Assembly (NCBI GenBank): GCA_016875215.1
Contig: VGRX01000010.1
Span: 1 to 38,061, forward strand
Origin: Deltaproteobacteria bacterium
Lineage (GTDB): Bacteria > Myxococcota_A > UBA9042 > CAIXZC01
Reading direction: 5' to 3'
Length of the DNA: 38,061 bases
Positions 16,584 through 26,239 of this stretch are shown piece after piece. A model generated the notes under the pieces. It was not told the DNA's origin and did not search any database. It saw only the letters and a list, made by a program, of their open reading frames with translations. The translations under genes were made by a program, and so were the position numbers. Within the stretch, counting starts at the first letter, position 1; the number at the start of each line of letters is the position of its first letter.

Positions 16584-18030
16584 GCACGACGGCCTTCTTC
16601 TGTCGCTTCTCCATGCGCTCCAGGACCGTACCGCAGGTTTCCATCAGGAGCTGGCAGATCCGGGGGTTGGCATGGGCATGGAGGGTCTTTGCACGAGATG
16701 ATGAAAGCTCCTTGCGGAGCTTGTCCATCAGGGTGTGCACGATCATGTCGGGGCTCTTGAGATACCCCTTGCCTTCGCAGTAGAAGCAGGGTTCGGTCAG
16801 CCGCGTCATGACGCTGTCGGCCACCCGCTTCCGCGTCATTTCGACGAGACCGAGCTCGCTCATGGGGAGCACCCTCGAACGTGCGTAGTCCTTGCGCAGC
16901 TCCTCCACGAGCGTCGAGTGGACCTGGTGGCGGTTCTCCTTCTCCTTCATGTCGATGAAGTCGATGACGATGATCCCGCCGATGTTGCGGAGGCGGAGCT
17001 GGTAGGCAATCTCCACCGCGGCTTCCAGGTTGGTCTTGAGGATCGTCTCCTCCGGGTCGTTCTTCCCGGTGAACTTGCCCGAGTTGACGTCGACGGCGGT
17101 GAAGGCCTCGGCGCGGTCGATGACGATGTAGCCGCCCGACTTGAGCCAGACCTTGCGCTCCACTGCACGGGAGATCTCGTATTCGATCCCGTAGTGCTCG
17201 AACAGCGATTCCCGGCCCAGGAAGAGCTCGACCCGCGGTGCGAACGAAGGAAGGAAGCGGGCCACGAAGTTCTTGACCTGTCGATGACCGTCCTCGGAAT
17301 CGACGATGAGCTGGTCGAAGCGACGGCAGATGAGGTCGCGGGCCGTGCGCAGGAGCAGGTGCATGTCCTCGTGGAGGAGTGCCGGGGAATCGACGGCATC
17401 CGCTCCCTTGCGGACCTGCTGCCAGATCTGGTGGAGGAACTCGACCTCGGAGCGAAGCTCGTCCGCACTGCGCCCCTCGGCCACGGTTCTGAGGATGAGC
17501 CCGATTCCTGGCGGCCGGACCGCTTCACCGATGTCTCTCAGGCGCTGCCGCTCATCGGGGTCCTCGATGCGGCGGGACACTCCGACGTGGTCCACCGTCG
17601 GCATGAGGACCCCCAGCACGCCGGGCAGCGTGAACTGGCAGGTGAGGCGGGCCCCCTTGGAGCCGATGGGTTCCTTGGCCACCTGCACCACGATGTCCTG
17701 CCCCTCGCGGACCAGCGTCTCGATGCGAACGTCCGAGCGCTCCGTCCTCTCGTGGTTCTGCTCCTCCTCGTCCGCGGGGGCCTCGTCGGGATTGCGGCGG
17801 CCGACGACATCGGTGGCATAGAGGAATCCGGTGCGCTCGAGACCGGCGTCCACGAATGCGGCATTCATCCCGGGCAGGACCCGCATCACGCGGCCCTTGT
17901 AGATGTTGCCGACGATCCGTCGCTCCCGCACGGTCTCGATGTGGATCTCCGACAGGCCCCCCGCCTCGACGACTGCGACGCGGGTCAGCTCATCGGTATG
18001 ATTGACCAGGATGCGATTCTCCACCCGCAC
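16528..18030 (-). CDS. rng: Ribonuclease G/E family protein
   Basis: MRVENRILVNHTDELTRVAVVEAG..GNIYKGRVMRVLPGMNAAFVDAGLERTGFL (S1-like), DVNSGKF, IGGIIVIDFIDM, CYCEGKG-type motif PCFYCEGKGYL. Confidence 0.95.
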   Translation of the reverse strand: MRVENRILVNHTDELTRVAVVEAGGLSEIHIETVRERRIVGNIYKGRVMRVLPGMNAAFVDAGLERTGFLYATDVVGRRNPDEAPADEEEQNHERTERSDVRIETLVREGQDIVVQVAKEPIGSKGARLTCQFTLPGVLGVLMPTVDHVGVSRRIEDPDERQRLRDIGEAVRPPGIGLILRTVAEGRSADELRSEVEFLHQIWQQVRKGADAVDSPALLHEDMHLLLRTARDLICRRFDQLIVDSEDGHRQVKNFVARFLPSFAPRVELFLGRESLFEHYGIEYEISRAVERKVWLKSGGYIVIDRAEAFTAVDVNSGKFTGKNDPEETILKTNLEAAVEIAYQLRLRNIGGIIVIDFIDMKEKENRHQVHSTLVEELRKDYARSRVLPMSELGLVEMTRKRVADSVMTRLTEPCFYCEGKGYLKSPDMIVHTLMDKLRKELSSSRAKTLHAHANPRICQLLMETCGTVLERMEKRQKKAVVLTERPEFHLEQLEVFGEK

Positions 18031-18057
18031 ACTCCGCAGCCCGAGATACGGGCCCGT

Positions 18058-19284
18058 CTATTCCTTCCGCGGTACGTCGAAGAAGCCGTCGGTCAGCTCC
18101 AGCGCGGGACCTCCCGTACCATCCTGGAGAGTGGCGGCGAACGTGCCAATCGCCCTTCCTCCGGGCGGGTCGAACTGGTCGAGCACCGCGCTGTACGCGG
18201 TGGATGTGTACTTCCACTGGATCTGCGTCTGGTCGGTGGTCCCGTCGTTGAACAGGATCATCACAGCAACCGAGCCGGGCTCGTCGGAGCTGAAGCTGCC
18301 GACCACCCCCTCCTCGATTCCCTGGAAGTGCACCTCGAGGAGGTGTTGCCCCTTGGCCATTGAGATCTGGAGGTCCTTGTCCTTGAACACGTAGTTGGCG
18401 TTCTTGCCCGCGGTGAAGGTCATCTTCTGGCCGTCGAAATTGCCGCCGGTGATGGTGACCCAGCACTTGGCAGGCTTCTCGAGCGGCGGGATGTCCTTGG
18501 GGGGCAGGTCGATGAGCACGGTCTCCTCGGTCTCGAAACCGAACACGTCGAGGATGTCGTCACCCGGCGTGCGGCCGTCGTCCTCGACCACGTCCGAGCC
18601 GGGACCGCCTGAGTAGGTGACTCCGCAGGCCTTGGGCTGGCAGAAACCGTCGACGCAGACCTCCTTCTTGGGGCATTCGGCCGGGGTCAATCGGCCGGAG
18701 GCCTCGCACTGGAGCTTCACCGCGAGGTCCTGGCATCTGGCACCGAGCGGGCTGTCCATGCAGAACGGGTCGATGTCCACGCAGGCCTTGGCGATGGGGT
18801 CGCAGAGCTGGTCCGCTCCGCACTCCTGGACCCCCCATCCCTTGCCGTCATCCTTGCACGTGAGCACGGTCTGCCAGCCGCACTCCTTGCTGCCGGCCTT
18901 GCACTCGGAGGCCACGCAGCCCCCAACGATGCACATGGAACCTGCGGCGCACTCCTTGGAGGCCATCTGGGTCATGGAAACGAGGCACTGGTCATACGTA
19001 GTGGGGCCCGTGCAGGTGGTCTTTCCCGGCTCGGTACACGCGGCGGGCTGGCAAAGGCCGTTCTTGCACGTCTGGCCATAGCAGAGGTTGTAGACATAGT
19101 GCAATCCGTCCTCGGTGCAGGAGCGGACGTAGTTGCCGATGCACACCGGCGCTTCGCAGCCGGCGAGCTTCTCCACGCAGTCGCCGTTGCCCCCGTTCCC
19201 ATTGCCGTTCTCTTCCTCGTTGCCCCCGCCGGAGCAGGCCAGGAGCAGACACCCGGCGATTCCAAGCAATGCCATTCTGGACAT
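18058..19284 (-). CDS. Cys-rich lipoprotein
   Basis: Lipobox IAGCLLLACS, Asn/Gly linker, repeated Cys modules, C-terminal beta-rich domain. Confidence 0.82.
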   Translation of the reverse strand: MSRMALLGIAGCLLLACSGGGNEEENGNGNGGNGDCVEKLAGCEAPVCIGNYVRSCTEDGLHYVYNLCYGQTCKNGLCQPAACTEPGKTTCTGPTTYDQCLVSMTQMASKECAAGSMCIVGGCVASECKAGSKECGWQTVLTCKDDGKGWGVQECGADQLCDPIAKACVDIDPFCMDSPLGARCQDLAVKLQCEASGRLTPAECPKKEVCVDGFCQPKACGVTYSGGPGSDVVEDDGRTPGDDILDVFGFETEETVLIDLPPKDIPPLEKPAKCWVTITGGNFDGQKMTFTAGKNANYVFKDKDLQISMAKGQHLLEVHFQGIEEGVVGSFSSDEPGSVAVMILFNDGTTDQTQIQWKYTSTAYSAVLDQFDPPGGRAIGTFAATLQDGTGGPALELTDGFFDVPRKE

Positions 19285-19407
19285 GGTTCCTCCCGAAACT
19301 CCAAACTGCATGGTAGGTTACCATTGCGGGCACGGTTTTACAATCGCGGAATCGGGCCCGAATCCACCGTCAACCCAATCCATGATCGACGTTTCTCGGA
19401 AGGCGTA

Positions 19408-20643
19408 CTACTTCGCGGTTCCGTACACAACCAGCTCGCCGAGGCAGGCCAGGGAGGCCTTGGCCCCGATGTCCGTAAGCTCGACCTTGAGCCAGCGGGC
19501 GGTCTCTCCATTGCCCGGAATGCGGAGATTGAAGTGGGCGAAGCGGTTGTCCTTGCCCTCCCACTGGTCGATCTGCGCCCAGTCCGCGTCCTGCGGGGCA
19601 TCCTTGTCGCTCACGAAGAACTCGATTCGGGCATCCTTGTGGAACCAGAGAGAGCCGTTCTGGAGGAAGATGTCGTCCAGGACGTACGGCTTGCCCAGGT
19701 CGAATTGGAAGCAGCGCATCTCCTCGGCCGTGGTGGGCGCGTCCTTCTGGTACACGGCGTTGGCCCCGGAGAACTTCCCATCGTTGAGGTCAAAGACGAC
19801 CTTGCCGGAGCAGGTGCGGCCCGACGTATTGTCATCGGCCCGGTACCAGATGCCCATTCCCTTGGGGTTGGTGGCGTCGAAGGTGTGCCACGCCGTGCGA
19901 TAGCGGAGCCCGTCGGCAAGGGAAACCACCTCGACCATGTGCTTGGTCTTGACCGTGCACGTCTCGGGGGAATCCACGACCGGGGCCTCGCAGGGCTCGA
20001 GCGCGATCAGCGGCAGGGAGAAGGTGTTTCCCTTGACCTCTTCGAGCCACTGCGTTCCTTCGAAGTGGACAAGGTAGCGGCCGTCCTCGGGCTCGAGATC
20101 CGTGTTCTCCCAGGTCACGGTGACCTTGTCCGCATCGACGGTCACCGCGTCCGGGGCCAGGTCCCAGAAGCGCATGTCCGGGATGACCTTGTTCAGGTTC
20201 TGGTTCGAGAAGCTGAACGAGTCGGTGGCCACTGCGAGCCGCTTGTCGTTTTCCGCATCGTGTTCGGGATGCACGGCGTAGGCGACGAAGTACGCTGCCC
20301 AGGCCTGGTTCTTCGCATTGGCGTCGGCGCCCTGGAGCTCGAACAGGAAGCTGCCGTCTTCTGCGGTCTTCACGTCCCGGAACGGCTTGGTATCCGTGTT
20401 GACGATGTGGCCGACGACCCAGTCCGCGTCAAGGACATCCAGGTCGGACTTGACCAGCCGGACGTAGATGCCGGATGCGGGCGTACCGTCCTGGTTGAGC
20501 ACGCGGCCCTCGATGGTGACGACGGCCTCGTCTGAGACCGGGGGCTGGCACCCGGTAAGCGGACCGCGGGCAACGAAGAGCAGCGCGGCCACGGCAGTCA
20601 CAGCAACGGCGGTGATGGTTGCAAGAACGGGCTTGAGTTTCAT
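19408..20643 (-). CDS. Lipoprotein with carboxypeptidase-regulatory-like and discoidin-like beta domains
   Basis: Signal peptide with GPLTGC; VVTIEGRVLNQDGTPASGIYVRLVK resembles CarboxypepD_reg; C-terminal WLKVELTDIGAKASLACLGELVVYG resembles F5/8-type domains. Confidence 0.72.
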   Translation of the reverse strand: MKLKPVLATITAVAVTAVAALLFVARGPLTGCQPPVSDEAVVTIEGRVLNQDGTPASGIYVRLVKSDLDVLDADWVVGHIVNTDTKPFRDVKTAEDGSFLFELQGADANAKNQAWAAYFVAYAVHPEHDAENDKRLAVATDSFSFSNQNLNKVIPDMRFWDLAPDAVTVDADKVTVTWENTDLEPEDGRYLVHFEGTQWLEEVKGNTFSLPLIALEPCEAPVVDSPETCTVKTKHMVEVVSLADGLRYRTAWHTFDATNPKGMGIWYRADDNTSGRTCSGKVVFDLNDGKFSGANAVYQKDAPTTAEEMRCFQFDLGKPYVLDDIFLQNGSLWFHKDARIEFFVSDKDAPQDADWAQIDQWEGKDNRFAHFNLRIPGNGETARWLKVELTDIGAKASLACLGELVVYGTAK

Positions 20644-20688
20644 CCTTCTGCCTCCTGTTTGCGTTGGCGATTTCAAGCGTCAGCCGGG

Positions 20689-20717
20689 ATTGTAGACAGG
20701 TTGCCGGCTGAATGCAA
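20689..20717 (-). promoter_or_regulatory. Putative promoter for the 20643 lipoprotein: TTGCAT-N17-TACAAT
   Basis: Reverse complement of 20712-20717 (ATGCAA) and 20689-20694 (ATTGTA), 17 bp spacer. Confidence 0.5.
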
Positions 20718-20782
20718 ATCTGGCCTACCTGGGCGGGTTGCGTTATGATACGGTGTGTTTTGAGCGCGCAGGGAGGAAGGTG

Positions 20783-21424
20783 ATGTCCTGGCTCAAACCT
20801 TTGACTGTGTTGGCGGTCGCTGTCCAGCTTTCGTTCCTTGTGCACGGGTGTATCGTCCAGACCGACCTTTCGCCGCTTACGTTCCTGCCTCCGCAGGAAG
20901 AGGACGCCACTCCCGAGGACGCCGGGGGCACGGAGCCGGAAGACGACTTCGACTCCTGTCCCGGCTTCTATCGGTGCATCGTCTCGCGTTCGGTTCAAGG
21001 GGAGGCGTTTTCGGAATGCAAGGATCTCGTTCCCCCCGACGAGAAGACCTCCTGGACCGCTGTCGAGGGATGCCGCACCAAGATGTGCGCTGCCGCTGAT
21101 CTGATGCCCGGAAGCGATGATTTCGACGGGGATGCGCTCATCGACTGCCTGTTCCAGAAGTGCCACCAGGAGCTGGTCGCGTGCGCTGCGGGTGGCGGTG
21201 ACGAGCCGTGCAGCGAGTTCGCCGGCCTGTGGGAGGAGAACCACGCGGACGAGGACGACTGCGGGTATGACTTCGCCCAGCGGCTGTGCCTCCTGGACTA
21301 CCTGGAAGGAACGGCCGGGGACCAGGTGGATACTGTCGGGAAGTTCCTCTCCTGCACCGCCACCAAGGCCGTGACTCCGGGGTTCGAGGAGGATTGCTCG
21401 CTTCACTGCAAGGCCGGGGAGTGA
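20783..21424 (+). CDS. Small Cys-containing lipoprotein
   Basis: Signal peptide with FLVHGC; Asp/Glu-rich linker; about 13 Cys in the mature region. Confidence 0.75.
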   Translation: MSWLKPLTVLAVAVQLSFLVHGCIVQTDLSPLTFLPPQEEDATPEDAGGTEPEDDFDSCPGFYRCIVSRSVQGEAFSECKDLVPPDEKTSWTAVEGCRTKMCAAADLMPGSDDFDGDALIDCLFQKCHQELVACAAGGGDEPCSEFAGLWEENHADEDDCGYDFAQRLCLLDYLEGTAGDQVDTVGKFLSCTATKAVTPGFEEDCSLHCKAGE

Positions 21425-21426
21425 CC

Positions 21427-21927
21427 ATGTCCCGAGGGGGCGATGTGGCCTACTTCGCGGGCGGCTGCTTCTGGGGAGTGGAGCACCTGCTGCAGCAGCA
21501 GGCGGGGGTGCTGTCCGCCGTGTCGGGATACATGGGCGGCAGCACCGGGTCTCCCACCTATCCCGAGGTTTGCACCGGACTGACCGGACATGCGGAGACC
21601 GTGCGGGTGGAGTTCGATCCCGCCCGGGTCAGCTATGAGCGGCTGGCCAGGCTCTTCTTCGAGATCCACGATCCGACCCAGGAGGGCGGGCAGGGGCCGG
21701 ACATCGGCGACCAGTATCGTTCCGTGGTGTTCGTCACGGGGGACGAGCAGCGCCGTGTGGTCGAGAGGCTCATTGCCGCGCTCGAGGCCCGTGGGCTGGA
21801 CGTGGTCACCCAGGTCCTCGATGCGGGGGAGTTCTTCCCGGCCGAGGACTACCACCAGGACTACTACGTGAAGACGGGCAAGCAGCCTTACTGCCACGTG
21901 CGGATCCAACGGTTCGGGGAGGAGTAG
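21427..21927 (+). CDS. msrA: Peptide methionine sulfoxide reductase A
   Basis: AYFAGGCFWGVEHLLQQQAGVLSAVSGYMGG, TGHAETVRVEFDP, FEIHDPTQ, GDQYRSVVF, AEDYHQDYY. Confidence 0.97.
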   Translation: MSRGGDVAYFAGGCFWGVEHLLQQQAGVLSAVSGYMGGSTGSPTYPEVCTGLTGHAETVRVEFDPARVSYERLARLFFEIHDPTQEGGQGPDIGDQYRSVVFVTGDEQRRVVERLIAALEARGLDVVTQVLDAGEFFPAEDYHQDYYVKTGKQPYCHVRIQRFGEE

Positions 21928-21999
21928 CGGCGGGGGACGGGACCGGAACGGCCCGGCACGGCTCTTCCGATGGAATCGGGCGGCTGGTCGGACCCGCTC

Positions 22000-22659
22000 C
22001 TACTCGAGCGAGACGATCGCGATGTCCTCGAAGCTGACCGACGTACCGGCCCCCGCCACCGCCAGCGAGAGCTCCCCTGCCTCGTATCGTTCATCGTCGA
22101 ACACGACGACATCCTGATCGTTGACCCGGACCTCGACCCTCTGCCCGACGACCCGAACGGTCAGGACGTTCGTGGAGGTGCCGGCCTCCACCTCGGGCTG
22201 TCTCGGGATGCAGTGGATGAACTCCGGGTAGAGGTCGAAGAGCCGGTCCAGGCAGAACCGGCCCGACGCATAGACCAGCGCACGGTATGCGAACTTGCGG
22301 TCCCTCGCGCCGAACTCGATTCCCCAACCGCCGTCGAGCCCTTCCTTGCGGATGCGGGCCCGCACGCGGATCTCGAAGTCCGACGGGATCTCGCCCGAAA
22401 ACCAGATCGGAGACACGCCCGTGCCGAGCGGCGTGTTGGTCACCGCCAGCCCCTTTCCAGTCGCCCGGGCCTCCCAGAATCGTGTGCTTCCAAGGGTCCA
22501 GGCATCCCCCGCATCCTCGAAACCGTCCACGAGGACGATGCCGATGGCCCGCTTCGACAGGCGGTCCGCAGAGTCGAAGCTGCAACCCGAAAGCACCGTG
22601 ACGGCACATGCAACGGCCAGGAGAGGGAAAGGAGGGAAACGGAGCATGATGCTCCTCAA
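22000..22659 (-). CDS. Lipoprotein with a LamG/DUF1080-like beta-sandwich domain
   Basis: Lipobox TVLSGCS; pattern VLVDGFEDAGDAWT..RVRARIRKEGLDGGWGIEFG..VRVVGQRVEVRVNDQDV. Confidence 0.75.
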   Translation of the reverse strand: MRSIMLRFPPFPLLAVACAVTVLSGCSFDSADRLSKRAIGIVLVDGFEDAGDAWTLGSTRFWEARATGKGLAVTNTPLGTGVSPIWFSGEIPSDFEIRVRARIRKEGLDGGWGIEFGARDRKFAYRALVYASGRFCLDRLFDLYPEFIHCIPRQPEVEAGTSTNVLTVRVVGQRVEVRVNDQDVVVFDDERYEAGELSLAVAGAGTSVSFEDIAIVSLE

Positions 22660-23306
22660 TACGGGAGGATGTCGTGCGCCCCCATCTCCTCCAGCATCTC
22701 CATGAGCTGGCAGAGCGGGAGCCCCACGACGTTGGAGTAGGATCCGGAGATCGAGTCGATGAGATAGGACCCCACTCCCTGGACCGCGTAGGCGCCGGCC
22801 TTGTCCAGCGATTCCCCGACGGCCAGGTACTTCTCGATCTCCGGCCGCGTCATCCGCTTCATCTTGACCCTGGAGACCACGGCCTGGATGCCTTCCTTGT
22901 TCTTGAGCAGGTCGAACACGCAGAAACCGGTTACCACGGTGTGCTCACGGGCGCTGAGCCGCTGGAGCATGTCAAAGGCCTGGTCCAGGTCCTTGGGCTT
23001 GCCCAACACCTCGCCGTCGAGCACCACGACGGTATCGGCACCGACCACCCAACGGGCCGGTCCCTCCCGGTTGCCGCGAGAAGAGGCGGGGAGAGGCTGC
23101 TCCGACGCGGCCATGGTTCCCTTGACACGCTGAACCACGGTCAGCACCTTGGTGCGGGCCATCCGCTTGACGAACTCGGTCGGCTCCTCCTCGGGGGCCA
23201 TCTTCTCCTCGATTTCACCGGGAATCGTCTTCACGGTGAAGCCGATGTGCTCGAGCAGGTCCTTGCGTCGCGGGGACGCTGATGCCAGGATCAATTGGTA
23301 TGCCAT
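22656..23306 (-). CDS. maf: Maf-family nucleotide pyrophosphatase
   Basis: LILASASPRRKDLLEHIG, VVGADTVVVLDGEVLGKP, DKAGAYAVQGVGSYLIDSISGSYSNVVGLPL. Confidence 0.96.
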   Translation of the reverse strand: MAYQLILASASPRRKDLLEHIGFTVKTIPGEIEEKMAPEEEPTEFVKRMARTKVLTVVQRVKGTMAASEQPLPASSRGNREGPARWVVGADTVVVLDGEVLGKPKDLDQAFDMLQRLSAREHTVVTGFCVFDLLKNKEGIQAVVSRVKMKRMTRPEIEKYLAVGESLDKAGAYAVQGVGSYLIDSISGSYSNVVGLPLCQLMEMLEEMGAHDILPY

Positions 23307-23335
23307 TGGCCCTCTCCCGTTGCCAGACGTCCGGT

Positions 23336-23365
23336 ACTATATGCGCGACGGGTTGCACGAGTCAA
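23336..23365 (-). promoter_or_regulatory. Putative maf promoter: TTGACT-N18-TATAGT
   Basis: Reverse complement of 23360-23365 (AGTCAA) and 23336-23341 (ACTATA), upstream of the maf start at 23306. Confidence 0.6.
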
Positions 23366-23487
23366 CGCTTAGGAACGTCCCGAACTGAGCCATACCGCCA
23401 CGGACGACCAGGAGAGCGGACGATGCAGGCTGGGGGGCTTGCCACGAGCCTCGGCCGCGGATACCATACCGGCAACGGAGGTGGACC

Positions 23488-25212
23488 ATGTACCGGGCTG
23501 GATTGGGGCGGTTCCTGGCCGTGACGCTGTGGCTGTGCGCTGCCTGCTCGAACGGCGGGGGAGGGACGAACAGTGCTCCGACGAGGCCCGACCCTGACGG
23601 AAGAGGGAACGACTCCGGCGTGATCGAAGTGCTCGGCGAGGGAATGCCGGTCTGTCAGCCGGGACAAGCGCAATGCTCCTCGGACGGGACCGCGGTGGAA
23701 ACCTGTCTCGAAGACGGCAGCGGATTCGGCAACCCGGTTGCGTGCCAGGATGCCAACCCCTGCTCCGACGAACGGTGCGAAGACGGAGCCTGCATCTTCC
23801 CCCTGACGAAATGCAACGACAACGACCCGTGCACGCAGGACATCTGCATGCCGTTCACCGGGGAGTGCCTCCACGCTCCGGCAGCGGGCCGGGCCCAGTG
23901 CTGCCAGAAGGACGAGGACTGCGACGACGGCTTCGACGAAACGACCGACCTGTGCGACGTCGCCAACGGGGCCTGTGTCTTCCAGGCCGAAGTGCCCGGC
24001 ATCGAGTTCCTGTACAAACTGGGGGGCAAGGGAACCGGTGACGGGCAGCTATCGAGCCCGAAGGGACTCGCCGTGCTGGCGGACGGACGCCTGGTGGTTG
24101 CTGACTCGGGCAACAACCGGGTGCTGCTGCTGTCACCCGCAGGGGACCAGCTCGCGGCGGTCACCGAGGCCTTTGGAAAGCCTGTGAAGGCCCCCGGATG
24201 CGCCTATGCCGCGGCGGATGGACGCATCTTCGTGTGCGATACCGGGAACGACCGGGTGCTGCTGCTGGACGACACGGGGTCTGCAACCGATGTCTGGCCC
24301 CCGGCCGACTACACGGGCGAGCTCTTCCTGAGCCCGACCGACGTCACGACGGATGCCGAGGGATTCGCCTACGTCGCGGACGGACCTGGCGAGGAGTTCG
24401 ACACCGGGAACCGGATCATGAAGCTCAAGCCCACCGGGCAGGTCGTGGGCATGCAAGGCAAGACGGGGGATGCGGAAGGCAACTTCGGGGGCCCCTCGGG
24501 CCTCGCACTTCACCCGGCGGGCACGCTCTTCATCACGGACCAGGGGAACGACCGCGTGCAGGTGCTCGACGCAGCGCTGGCCTACGTGTCCCAGTTCGGG
24601 ACCGAGGGGAGCGAGCCGGGCCAGCTCAAGGGGCCGTCCGACATCGCCATGGCCGCCAGCGGTGTGTTCTTCATCGCGGATGCCGGCAACCAGCGCGTGC
24701 AGCTCTTCGCCAGTTGCCAGCCCGATTGCACCGGCAAGGTGTGCGGCGACGACGGGTGCGGGGGGTCGTGCGGCAACTGCCCCTCGTTCGGCACATGCAA
24801 CGGGCAGGGGCTGTGTGACGGCTGGGTCGGAGAGGCCGGGGAAGGATGCAACGTGCAGGAGGGGGCCGGCTGCGGCGGCTGCCCCGCCGAGAACTGCGTC
24901 TGCACCGGAGAAGGGGCGCTCGATCCCTCTCTGTTCTACGAAGGGGCGGACAAGGACGAGTATTGCTGCTCCACGCAATGGGACGACGTGTGCATCTTCG
25001 AGGCCCAGCTCGTCTGCGGCTACTCGTGCCCCCTGCCGACCGAGTGGCCGGCGCTCGAGCCCACCTTCTCCGCCATCGCCGAATTCAATACTGCGGGCGA
25101 AACCAAGCTGGCTTCCCCCCTCAAGGTCGCGCTGGATGCCAACGGCCTCCTCTACGTGCTGGATGCAGTGAAGAGCGAGATCTATGTGCTGAGGACGGTG
25201 GGGACGGACTGA
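23488..25212 (+). CDS. Cys-rich lipoprotein with NHL-type beta-propeller repeats
   Basis: Lipobox LCAACS; NHL-like repeats (GDGQLSSPKGLAVLADGRLVVADSGNNRVLLL, PSGLALHPAGTLFITDQGNDRVQVLD, PSDIAMAASGVFFIADAGNQRVQLF); CGDDGCGGSCGNC module. Confidence 0.88.
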   Translation: MYRAGLGRFLAVTLWLCAACSNGGGGTNSAPTRPDPDGRGNDSGVIEVLGEGMPVCQPGQAQCSSDGTAVETCLEDGSGFGNPVACQDANPCSDERCEDGACIFPLTKCNDNDPCTQDICMPFTGECLHAPAAGRAQCCQKDEDCDDGFDETTDLCDVANGACVFQAEVPGIEFLYKLGGKGTGDGQLSSPKGLAVLADGRLVVADSGNNRVLLLSPAGDQLAAVTEAFGKPVKAPGCAYAAADGRIFVCDTGNDRVLLLDDTGSATDVWPPADYTGELFLSPTDVTTDAEGFAYVADGPGEEFDTGNRIMKLKPTGQVVGMQGKTGDAEGNFGGPSGLALHPAGTLFITDQGNDRVQVLDAALAYVSQFGTEGSEPGQLKGPSDIAMAASGVFFIADAGNQRVQLFASCQPDCTGKVCGDDGCGGSCGNCPSFGTCNGQGLCDGWVGEAGEGCNVQEGAGCGGCPAENCVCTGEGALDPSLFYEGADKDEYCCSTQWDDVCIFEAQLVCGYSCPLPTEWPALEPTFSAIAEFNTAGETKLASPLKVALDANGLLYVLDAVKSEIYVLRTVGTD

Positions 25213-25220
25213 ACATGTTC

Positions 25221-25251
25221 GCCATGTTTGATCGTCGCTCAACACGACGAT
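25221..25251 (+). repeat. Left copy of an exact 31-bp inverted repeat
   Basis: gccatgtttgatcgtcgctcaacacgacgat is the exact reverse complement of 26245-26275; contains the hairpin ATCGTCG-ctcaaca-CGACGAT. Confidence 0.95.
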
Positions 25252-25379
25252 CCCCGACCGCGCGGGAGGGGCCCTCGGGGCGCCGGCAGATGCCGTAGGG
25301 TCAGGGGTCACACAGCCCCGACCACGCGGGAGGGGCCCTCGGGGCGCCGGCAGATGCAGTAGAGTCAGGGGTTGTTTTC
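25252..25379 (+). repeat. Two tandem copies of a 64-bp direct repeat
   Basis: ccccgacc[g/a]cgcgggaggggccctcggggcgccggcagatgc[c/a]gtag[g/a]gtcagggg at 25252 and again at 25316. Confidence 0.93.
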
Positions 25380-25388
25380 GAGGGGAAC

Positions 25389-26000
25389 ATGGACGCACAA
25401 GGCCGTGAGGTGGAGATCAAGCTGGAGCTGCTGGCGGAGGATCCTCTGGCGGCTCTGGCCCGCCGGCTGGGGGACCCGGCGAGGACGGTGGAGCAGCTCA
25501 ACCGCTACTTCATTCCGGCAGCTCCGGCCGGATGGATGGTCCGATTCCGCGAGGAGGACGGGGGCCTGGTGCTGACCGTGAAGGGGCCGAGGGAGACGCC
25601 GTCGCAGACAGCCCCGGGGGAGGGTTCTGACCGAGAGGCCGGAGTGTTCGTCCGCACCGAACGGGAGGTGCCCGTCGCTCCGGAGGCGCTTCTGCACCTG
25701 CTGCCCGGCGAGGACCAGTCTTGGCTGTTCGCTCTGGCACCGCTGGCGGGGCTGACGGGCCCGCTGCGCCCGGCGGGGAGCTGCCGGAATACACGCCGGT
25801 TCTTCCACCACGCCGGCTTCACCCTCGAGCTTGACCGCACCGAGTACCCCGATGGCAGCATCGACTGGGAGCTGGAGGTGGAGACCGACCGGCCCGACGA
25901 GGCCTTCCCGGAGGTCTCCGCCCTGCTCTCCGCTCTCGGCATTCCATTCCGCCCCGCCACAAAGGGCAAGTTCGCACGCACCCTCGAAAGGATGAAGTAG
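25389..26000 (+). CDS. CYTH-domain protein (triphosphate tunnel metalloenzyme-like)
   Basis: N-terminal REVEIKLEL, then VRFREEDGGLVLTVKGP, LELDRTEYPDGSIDWELEVET and C-terminal TKGKFARTL match the ExExK/CYTH pattern. Confidence 0.82.
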   Translation: MDAQGREVEIKLELLAEDPLAALARRLGDPARTVEQLNRYFIPAAPAGWMVRFREEDGGLVLTVKGPRETPSQTAPGEGSDREAGVFVRTEREVPVAPEALLHLLPGEDQSWLFALAPLAGLTGPLRPAGSCRNTRRFFHHAGFTLELDRTEYPDGSIDWELEVETDRPDEAFPEVSALLSALGIPFRPATKGKFARTLERMK

Positions 26001-26009
26001 GAGACCGCA

Positions 26010-26239
26010 GGATCGGAGCGAAGCTCACCGACCGGGTTGTCCTGGCCATTCCGCAGGTGCGGTGCGCCCGCGGCATAATGGGTCCAGGCTCAGCCTGGCG
26101 GAAGCATAGTGCCCCGGATCGGAGCGAAGCTCACCGACCCGGTTGTCTTGGCCATTCCGTAGGTGCGGTGCGCCCGCGGCGTGATGGGTCCAGGCCCTGC
26201 CTGGCGCCCGCGGCGTGATGGGTCCAGGCTCAGCCTGGC
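26010..26239 (+). repeat. Tandem direct repeats (106-bp unit plus a 34-bp partial unit), each with a small palindrome
   Basis: ggatcggagcgaagctcaccgacc..ggttgtc.tggccattccg.aggtgcggtgcgcccgcggc starts at 26010 and 26116; the terminal 34 bp repeats at 26205-26238. Hairpins at 26084-26098, 26190-26204 and 26224-26238. Confidence 0.93.

Noticed and set aside
26010-26239. CRISPR array
   Set aside because: Units are 106 and 34 bp with no unique spacers between constant repeats, and there are no cas genes.
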